Shown here: positions 58,241 to 64,000 of the stretch, piece after piece | Layout of the letters: every line of letters begins with the position of its first letter | How positions within the stretch are numbered: position 1 is the first letter of the stretch | Origin: Cognaticolwellia aestuarii | GTDB taxonomy: Bacteria; Pseudomonadota; Gammaproteobacteria; Enterobacterales; Alteromonadaceae | Length of the DNA stretch: 64,000 nt | NCBI RefSeq assembly: GCF_002000025.1 | Contig: NZ_MUZV01000012.1 | Span: forward strand, 28,974-92,973 | Direction of reading: 5' to 3' | Translations under genes and position numbers: made by a program | The notes under the pieces: generated by a model | Database searches by the model: none | What the model saw: the letters and a program-made list of their open reading frames with translations, nothing else | Told to the model about the DNA's origin: nothing

Positions 58241-59548
58241 ATGACAACAGCTAATTCTGCTCCAGTATCAATAACATTGACAACAAATAACCATGCACAA
58301 GGTTGGCAGCAAGGAAAAACTATCCAAATTGCAACTGACAGTATTGCTATTTACTTACCTCAAGACGCGACGTATCGATTACGAAAGATTCAAATGGCAG
58401 CGCGTAAAATAGAAAAACTAGATATTGAACATGCTTTGCTGAGCGGCGATGGTTGGGATGAAGCTAGCCAATGGGCTTTTGCGCTTGGTTTTAGCTGCGT
58501 TGATAAACTAGAAAATATCAGTTTTTGTGGTGAGCCAGCGTTAATTGAACGCTTAAATAATAAATTAGCGGTTTACGCTTGGAGCCGTGATTTAACGAAT
58601 CAAACACCTGCTGAATTATATCCATTGAAGCTTGCTGAGCTGACAACTGATTATATTACTAACCTTGCTCCTGCACATGTTACTACTCGCCTTATACAAG
58701 GTGAAGAGTTGCTAGAACAACAATGGATGGGCATATATAACGTTGGTAAAGGTAGTGTTAACCAACCTTGTTTACTGGAAGTTGATTTTAACCCTACAGC
58801 TGATGCCAATGCGCAAGTTGCTGCATGTTTAGTCGGTAAAGGTATAACTTTTGATAGTGGCGGTTACAGCATTAAAAGTAGCGCCGGCATGTTTGATATG
58901 AAGTGTGATATGGGCGGTGCTGCTGTTGTCGCCGGTGCTTTAGCATTAGCTATCAAGCAAGGCTTAGATCAACGCGTTAAATTGTACCTATGCTGTGCTG
59001 AAAACATGATCAGCAATGACGCGTATAAACTTGGCGATATTATTACTTATAAAAATGGTGTTACTTGTGAAGTTGCCAACACTGATGCTGAAGGCCGCTT
59101 AGTGCTGGCTGATGGCTTGATGGCAGCAAGTGAAACGGGCGCGCCAATGATCATTGACGCAGCCACCTTAACAGGCGCTGCTGTGATGGCGACAGGTGGT
59201 GATTATTCAGCACTATTTGCATTAGATAATGAAGCGGCAGCAAAAGCTCAAGCATCAGCAAGCGCGACAGGCGAAGCTATTTGGCAATTTCCTCTAGAGC
59301 CTTGGCATCAGGATAAATGTCCATCGGTATTTGCTGATACCGCCAATAGCCGCACACAAAAAGGTGGTGGTGCAGGTGGTGCAAGCAATGCCGCTGGGTT
59401 CTTATCACGCTTTGTCGGTAATGAAGGAGCCGGTTGGTTACATTTTGATTTAGCTGCCGCATACAATGCTGATGATTCTAGCTTATGGGCTGCAGGTGCA
59501 ACAGGCTTAGGTATTGCTACTATTGCTGATTTAATTTCTCAGCATTAA
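58241..59548 (+). CDS. pepB: Peptidase B (M17 leucyl aminopeptidase family)
   Basis: 435 residues. The M17 signature NTDAEGRL is at 280-287, with metal-binding KGITFDSGGYSIKSS and KCDMGGAAVV upstream: the two-metal active site is complete. Length and N-terminal domain are those of PepB rather than the longer PepA. Cytoplasmic peptide turnover. AAAGGTGAGAAC before the ATG is the ribosome binding site. Divergent from sfsA. Confidence 0.93.
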   Translation: MTTANSAPVSITLTTNNHAQGWQQGKTIQIATDSIAIYLPQDATYRLRKIQMAARKIEKLDIEHALLSGDGWDEASQWAFALGFSCVDKLENISFCGEPALIERLNNKLAVYAWSRDLTNQTPAELYPLKLAELTTDYITNLAPAHVTTRLIQGEELLEQQWMGIYNVGKGSVNQPCLLEVDFNPTADANAQVAACLVGKGITFDSGGYSIKSSAGMFDMKCDMGGAAVVAGALALAIKQGLDQRVKLYLCCAENMISNDAYKLGDIITYKNGVTCEVANTDAEGRLVLADGLMAASETGAPMIIDAATLTGAAVMATGGDYSALFALDNEAAAKAQASASATGEAIWQFPLEPWHQDKCPSVFADTANSRTQKGGGAGGASNAAGFLSRFVGNEGAGWLHFDLAAAYNADDSSLWAAGATGLGIATIADLISQH

Positions 59549-59645
59549 TCTAGTTGCGCTGATGACTAATGTTAAAGCGCGTTGACTTTGTTGAGTTTAA
59601 GTCAGTGTAAGTCTATAAAATTCGCTAATGCAGGTTAAGCATTGG

Positions 59646-59684
59646 TAACTAAAAAAGCTGAGATTGTCTCAGCTTTTTTAGTTA
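59646..59684. terminator. Bidirectional terminator downstream of pepB
   Basis: An 18-base stem (59646-59663 with 59667-59684) capped by TTG, with AAAAAAGCTGAGA/TCTCAGCTTTTTT at its core. Serves pepB and the convergent gene ending at 59700. Confidence 0.9.
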
Positions 59685-59699
59685 ATGTTACCAAGCAAG

Positions 59700-60110
59700 T
59701 TAATCATCCGGTGTTTGTTGCAAAAACTGCTCTAACCAAGATTGCGCATTACTAATATCGCTAAAAACATAAAAGGTAATATTACATGCTTGATAAATTC
59801 TTCTAAGTTGCAGCTGTTGAATATCAGCGGTGTTACTATCAATCAATACACTGGCATTCGCAATTAGCCCATGTTTAACGCGGTACTTATTAACCTTTAT
59901 TAATGCTGCTTCAGCTTCCGGCGAAAAAACACTATTACCGTAAAATGAGATTAATAACCCCCAAGGTTCACCAGAGAATTGTTCGCAGGCACCATACATA
60001 TCTTCTATGTACTTTTCGGTAACTTGGCCGTTAAACGGGCCAAAAACTTCAACTTGCAAAATATTTGTTTGCGCTGCTATTGAATAATTGTCTTCTACAA
60101 TTCTCTCCAT
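59700..60110 (-). CDS. Hypothetical protein, STAS/SpoIIAA-like
   Basis: 136 residues, soluble. The run ILQVEVFGPFNGQVTEKYIED then WGLLISFYGNSVFSPEAEAAL and a C-terminal VFSDISNAQSWLEQFL has the alternating strand-helix pattern of SpoIIAA/STAS-like domains found in marine gammaproteobacteria. No catalytic motif. Lies downstream of the broken thpR on the same strand with an 88-base gap. Confidence 0.55.
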   Translation of the reverse strand: MERIVEDNYSIAAQTNILQVEVFGPFNGQVTEKYIEDMYGACEQFSGEPWGLLISFYGNSVFSPEAEAALIKVNKYRVKHGLIANASVLIDSNTADIQQLQLRRIYQACNITFYVFSDISNAQSWLEQFLQQTPDD

Positions 60111-60198
60111 TGCTCAACTCCATTTTAAACGAGGTAGTAATTGATAACAGTATTTTGTGCTTTTGCCAAGTAAGCATGTATTTTAATAAAGTCCAATA

Positions 60199-61034
60199 TT
60201 AGTTTATTTTCCACGTTTTAACGGCTTGATAAACGACACCTAAGTCAGTGGAATATGAGTGATATAAGCTAAAACTATTAATGCAAATGTTTTGCACAGT
60301 GGTGGTTTTTTGTCGTGTTGATAAGGTTTCAGAAGCATCAAACTTCGCTTTACGATAAAGGCTTAAGTGAGGTTGGTAAGCTCTGTTTTCTATCGCTATT
60401 GCACTTTCATGGCAAGATGCAACAATAGTTGCATTTAACCGTATTAACCATTCAGGACAAACTGACGGCATAACATGCAGCACTTTTGCAGCTTTAAAGT
60501 AGCCTATTTCCGACAGCCCGATAGACAGGGTTTTATGCGCCTCTAAAACGGGCGCTAACAATGTTCGAATACTATCACGTTGCTGGTTAATCGACTGTGT
60601 TATATCGGTTTGTTGTGAGTTATCTATGAGTCCAAGAAATACTAAGGTAATATGAAAATTTTCAGCAGGTATGGCTTTGAATGCCAAAGGCAAATGTTGG
60701 TCACGCCATTGCGCCACTTTAAATTTATCATCGTTAGATATACCCAAACCGCTTGAAAATGCAGCTTCAGAGTTAAGCTAGGAAATCAGCGCAAGGCACA
60801 GCACGCAGATAATGGTTATTCCCTTATCAAGTGCTGCAACGCTGCACTGATTTTCTAGCTTAGCTCCCGCAGGGCAAGGCGATAAAGGGTCATCTCCGGC
60901 GTTATTGATTTTACAATGGAACAACCATTCCTTTCAATCAATGCCTTGGTGCTAACCCTTTTTCGACTTGCTGAATCCTGCATTTTCAAGTGGCTTGGGT
61001 ATATATCTAAGGCTATAAACATTCTTTTTTTCAT
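60199..61034 (-). pseudogene. thpR: thpR (RNA 2',3'-cyclic phosphodiesterase) interrupted by an inverted-repeat element
   Basis: The 5' end lies at 61034-61002 (MKKRMFIALDI) and the rest at 60738-60199 (SNDDKFKVAQWRDQHLP onward). Removing the 261-base element at 60741-61001 with one TA copy joins them in frame as MKKRMFIALDISNDDKFKV, the expected ThpR start. The downstream part keeps both catalytic motifs, HITL (NFHITLVFLG) and HLSL (YQPHLSLY). In place, the element supplies stop codons, so full-length protein cannot be made; a truncated product from a TTG at 60747 is conceivable but lacks the first strand. The gene order sfsA, thpR, hrpB is as in E. coli. Confidence 0.92.
60741..61001. mobile_element. 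261-bp MITE-like element inserted in thpR
   Basis: The terminal inverted repeats are 24 bases with 22 matches; they begin TACCCAAACCGCTTGAAAAT (60741) and, reading inward from 61001, TACCCAAGCCACTTGAAAAT. TA dinucleotides flank both ends (60739-60740 and 61002-61003), consistent with a TA target duplication. A secondary inverted repeat lies inside (GCTAGGAAATCAG near 60778 with CTGATTTTCTAGC near 60849). No transposase gene: non-autonomous. It fills most of the 462-base gap before hrpB. Confidence 0.9.
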
Positions 61035-61209
61035 TGTTGCCCTTTAAGTAGCATTATTGCAGCACTGTTCAGTTATCAGTTACTCTGGCGCAAGCTGGTG
61101 GATTCGCCTCTGGCTATACACCGCTATTATTAGCGATAATTATCATGGCATTGTTATGATAATATGACATTCATAAAATAGTTACACTTAATATAACGCT
61201 TTATAATTT

Positions 61210-63894
61210 ATGACACTGTCGGCCAAGCAACTCCCTATTGATGAGATAAAAGATGATGTCATCAATACTCTCAACCAACATCAAACAATACTGTTAACTG
61301 CACCACCTGGGGCCGGTAAGTCAACGTGCTTGCCTTTATGGTTATTAGACTTAGCTTGTTTATCTGGGAAAAAAATATACCTATTGCAACCACGGCGAAT
61401 TGCCGCGAAGAATATTGCTTGTTACCTTGCGATGCAGCTTGGCGAACCTGTTGGTGAGACCGTCGGTTACCGCTTACGTAATGAAAGTAAAGTGTCGAAA
61501 AATACCCGTTTGGAAGTGATCACCGAAGGAATTTTAACTCAGATAATTCAGCACGATGCCGAGCTAGCTGGTTGTGGCTTAGTGGTGTTCGATGAATTTC
61601 ATGAACGCTCACTTAATGCTGATTTAGCTTTTGCTTTAACGCGCGACGTGCAATTAGGTTTACGTGATGATTTAAAGGTTTTGCTGATGTCGGCAACATT
61701 GGCTACTGAAAGCATAATACAAAAGTTGCCCGATGCTATTTGCCTAGAAAGTAAAGGGCGAAGCTATCCGGTTGAGATCAGCTATCAAGCACCAACGCAG
61801 GCTAGGCTATGGCGAGAGCATGCGCTGAGTGTATTAAAATCAATCGTTAATTCACATCAAGGCTCAATATTGGTTTTTCTACCGGGAACCGGTGATATTC
61901 GCTATTTAGCGGAGCAATTGCCGAGTTTTATGCCTGAATCAATGTTGCTTTGTCCGCTTTATGGTGATTTAGCACTTGCTCAACAGCAACAGGCTATTGC
62001 ACCTGCAACAAATGGTAAAAATAAATTAGTGCTTGCGACAAATATTGCTGAAACAAGTTTGACCATTGAAGGTGTTAATCTTGTTATTGATACAGGTTTA
62101 GAAAATGTCGCGATTTATGACATGCAAACTCTCAGTAATAAGCTGACCCAGCGCAGTATTGCGAAAGCTTCTGCCATTCAACGTGCCGGACGGGCTGGGC
62201 GCTTACAAGCCGGTCATTGTCTACGCTTATTTAGTAAAGATGATTTTGAACGCAGGAGTGAACAAAGTACGAGTGAGATACAGCAGGCGGATTTATTGCC
62301 TATGTTTTTAGAGTTAGCAAGGTGGGGAGCTAGTGATTGCAGTCAACTTCCCATGATTGAAATGCCTGATAGCAAACGTGAACAGCTCGCTTGGCAAGAA
62401 TTAATTGAACTAGATTTGCTGACAAAACAAAAACAATTAACACCAGATGGTAAAAAAGCGGCCGTTTTCCCCTGTCATCCGAGGTTTGCCAAAATGCTGT
62501 TAAGGGCGCAGCATTTAGAGCAGCAGCAAGAAATTTTGCATTTATTATCTTTGGCTTGTTTACTGGCGGCTCTATTAGAAGAGCGTGATATTTTTAATTC
62601 GCAACAACGTACAGATGATTGTGATATTGCTCACCGAGTTATGCTACTTTGCCAACAACCGAAAAAATCACATCATCAACGTATTATTGTGCAAGCACAG
62701 CGATTTTTTCGTTTAGCGAATAACCAAGTCATCATTAAGAATGCTAAGCAAACGTCGCCGCAAGTTAAGTTGAGCTCTAGTCTTTGTATAACTGTTAATG
62801 AATTACCAATACAGCATTGTGGTTTAATATTACTGAACGCTTACCCAGAGCGCATAGCGAAGCAAAGAAATAACCAAGGTGATTACTTAACGGCTTATGG
62901 TAAAGGTGTGCTCATGAGTGAGTCGGACGCCTTGGCGAACAAGACATTCATTATTGCTGCACAGTTATTTCAGCGCCGACATACTTTAGCCATAGCGTTG
63001 GCAGCAGAGTTTGATTTATCACAAGCAATGGCTTGGGGGGTAGTTAAAACACAAAGCAAAACACATTTGAAATTTGATCAACAACTTAACCGCGTCATTT
63101 TCGCCCAGCATCAAATGCTTGGAGCTTTAGTTGTTAAAGAAGAAAATAGCTCAGAAAAAATAGCCGAAGAATTGTTAGTCGCCTGTTGGTGTCAGCAAAT
63201 ACGTAAGAAAGGTCTGCAGTGGCTAAAATTTGATGATAGTAGCCAACAATTATTGTTACGTTGGCGCTGGCTAACGAGTACGCAAAGGCACTTACTATTT
63301 CCTGAAGTAAATGACGCGGTTTTACTGGCTAATTTAGAGCAATGGTTAGGGCCTTATTTAACCGATATCACAACGAAAGCTCAACTTGATAAAGTTGATT
63401 TTTCTGCATTATTATTAAATCAATTAAGTTATCAACAACAGCAAGCGTTTAAAAAAATAGCACCAACTTTTTTTATCGGCCCAACAGGGCGAAAATGCCT
63501 TATTCGCTATAGTTTAGAGCAAGCCCCAGTTGTATCTTTACCTATGCAGGAGCTATACGGAGTAACTGAAACGCCAGCGGTTGGTGATAAAGCAAGTAAT
63601 ACTGCCGTGCCCTTGATTATTGAAATTCTATCGCCGGCTAAACGCCCCATTCAAGTGACCCAAGATTTGGTGGCTTTTTGGCAAGGCAGTTATCGTGAAG
63701 TGCAAAAGGATATGAAGGCACAATACCCCAAACATACATGGCTCTCTCCTGAAGAAGCCGCTTCGGGTAACTTTAGAGTGATTGACAGAAAGAAGAAAAT
63801 ATGTATAATATCTGACCAAGGGAAAAACGCTAAAATAGATAATATCAAAAAGGTGAATGCTCGAAATGAAAGGAAAAATAATCCTAAAAAATAA
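61210..63894 (+). CDS. hrpB: ATP-dependent helicase HrpB (DEAH family)
   Basis: 894 residues, slightly longer than the usual 810-840. Walker A APPGAGKST at 31-39, DEFH at 128-131, SAT at 161-163, and the later motif QRAGRAGRLQAGHCLRLF are complete. RNA/DNA helicase of unknown physiological role. HrpB C-terminal domain ends FWQGSYREVQKDMKAQYPKH; after it comes an unusual 50-residue Lys/Asn-rich tail. An IS3-family element starts 13 bases after the stop codon, so the tail may reflect sequence change at the insertion. Confidence 0.93.
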   Translation: MTLSAKQLPIDEIKDDVINTLNQHQTILLTAPPGAGKSTCLPLWLLDLACLSGKKIYLLQPRRIAAKNIACYLAMQLGEPVGETVGYRLRNESKVSKNTRLEVITEGILTQIIQHDAELAGCGLVVFDEFHERSLNADLAFALTRDVQLGLRDDLKVLLMSATLATESIIQKLPDAICLESKGRSYPVEISYQAPTQARLWREHALSVLKSIVNSHQGSILVFLPGTGDIRYLAEQLPSFMPESMLLCPLYGDLALAQQQQAIAPATNGKNKLVLATNIAETSLTIEGVNLVIDTGLENVAIYDMQTLSNKLTQRSIAKASAIQRAGRAGRLQAGHCLRLFSKDDFERRSEQSTSEIQQADLLPMFLELARWGASDCSQLPMIEMPDSKREQLAWQELIELDLLTKQKQLTPDGKKAAVFPCHPRFAKMLLRAQHLEQQQEILHLLSLACLLAALLEERDIFNSQQRTDDCDIAHRVMLLCQQPKKSHHQRIIVQAQRFFRLANNQVIIKNAKQTSPQVKLSSSLCITVNELPIQHCGLILLNAYPERIAKQRNNQGDYLTAYGKGVLMSESDALANKTFIIAAQLFQRRHTLAIALAAEFDLSQAMAWGVVKTQSKTHLKFDQQLNRVIFAQHQMLGALVVKEENSSEKIAEELLVACWCQQIRKKGLQWLKFDDSSQQLLLRWRWLTSTQRHLLFPEVNDAVLLANLEQWLGPYLTDITTKAQLDKVDFSALLLNQLSYQQQQAFKKIAPTFFIGPTGRKCLIRYSLEQAPVVSLPMQELYGVTETPAVGDKASNTAVPLIIEILSPAKRPIQVTQDLVAFWQGSYREVQKDMKAQYPKHTWLSPEEAASGNFRVIDRKKKICIISDQGKNAKIDNIKKVNARNERKNNPKK

Positions 63895-63906
63895 AGAGCA
63901 AAGAAT

Positions 63907-64000
63907 TGGACTTCCCAGCTTTCACTAGACAGTTTCTAACTCAGAAAAATACGCTTCCTCAAACTTAGCAGGTGAAACACCGCCTGTATGCGAGTGACGT
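63907..64000 (-). mobile_element. IS3-family insertion sequence, right end (partial)
   Basis: TGGACTTCCC at 63907-63916 fits the IS3-type terminal TGNACNNNCC, and a transposase C-terminus lies just inside. The element runs off the window. Confidence 0.8.
63925..64000 (-). CDS. IS3-family transposase (OrfB), C-terminal fragment at window edge
   Basis: Read on the minus strand the last 24 codons are RHSHTGGVSPAKFEEAYFSE followed by LETV and TAG (63925-63927). RHSH-GG-SP--FE is the conserved end of IS3-family OrfB integrase-type (DDE) transposases. The rest lies outside the window, so intactness is unknown. Confidence 0.85.
   Translation of the reverse strand, partial: RHSHTGGVSPAKFEEAYFSELETV

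Overview
The window is a low-GC, chromosomal stretch of a marine gammaproteobacterium. Gene content and order (fxsA-groES-groEL, epmB/efp, dksA-gluQRS-pcnB-folK-panB-panC, sfsA-thpR-hrpB, panP, ElbB, DUF3016, PAS chemoreceptors) point to Alteromonadales, most likely Colwelliaceae (Colwellia/Thalassotalea type). That placement is inference from synteny and protein style; no search was run. I see no tRNA, rRNA, CRISPR array or prophage.

Layout. 1-4.3 kb: edge-truncated PAS chemoreceptor, fructose-bisphosphatase, secreted zinc protease. 4.4-9.1 kb: MocR-type regulator divergent from an EamA exporter and followed by overlapping genes for a Bcr/CflA MFS pump and ElbB, plus a tiny Oxidored-like protein. 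9.2-11.6 kb: aroQ-accB-accC. 11.8-15.9 kb: a three-gene cassette (PstS-like binding protein, outer-membrane barrel, GGDEF-EAL enzyme). 16.1-21.3 kb: dsbD with a decayed cutA just upstream, then fxsA and groESL, each with a clear sigma-32 promoter. 21.4-29.5 kb: CBS-PAS-GGDEF-EAL protein, LysR regulator divergent from a TDT transporter, a chemoreceptor-gene remnant, DUF6702 protein and M1 peptidase.

29.7-36.5 kb is the most coherent accessory system: a putative zinc-starvation island. It holds a FtsX-like ABC transporter, a DUF3299 lipoprotein, a frameshifted CobW GTPase, a SEC-C protein, a His-rich DUF2796 (ZrgA-like) periplasmic protein, a DUF1826 protein and an intact COG0523 GTPase. Two Zur-like palindromes lie at its divergent promoters.

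36.8-44.8 kb: full-length PAS chemoreceptor (parent-like copy of the remnant at 26.2 kb), DUF3016 protein, epmB/efp, then a repeat-rich gap and three exported proteins: an IMP-like subclass B1 metallo-beta-lactamase with all zinc ligands, a trypsin-like protease and an HEXXH peptidase-like protein. 44.8-51.9 kb: DPP-IV-type peptidase, YadGH-like ABC exporter, TrmB-like methyltransferase, a 32-residue membrane peptide and panP. 51.9-64 kb: panC, panB, folK, pcnB (apparently AUU-initiated, as in E. coli), gluQRS, dksA, sfsA, pepB, a thpR gene split by a 261-bp inverted-repeat element, hrpB, and the end of an IS3-family element running off the window.

The best new observations are degradations and regulatory signals that ordinary ORF calling misses: thpR cut by a MITE with a TA duplication, the cutA remnant, the cobW frameshift, the AUU start of pcnB, the Zur and sigma-32 sites, the duplicated chemoreceptor 5' end, and the chromosomal B1 beta-lactamase beside an attC-like structure.
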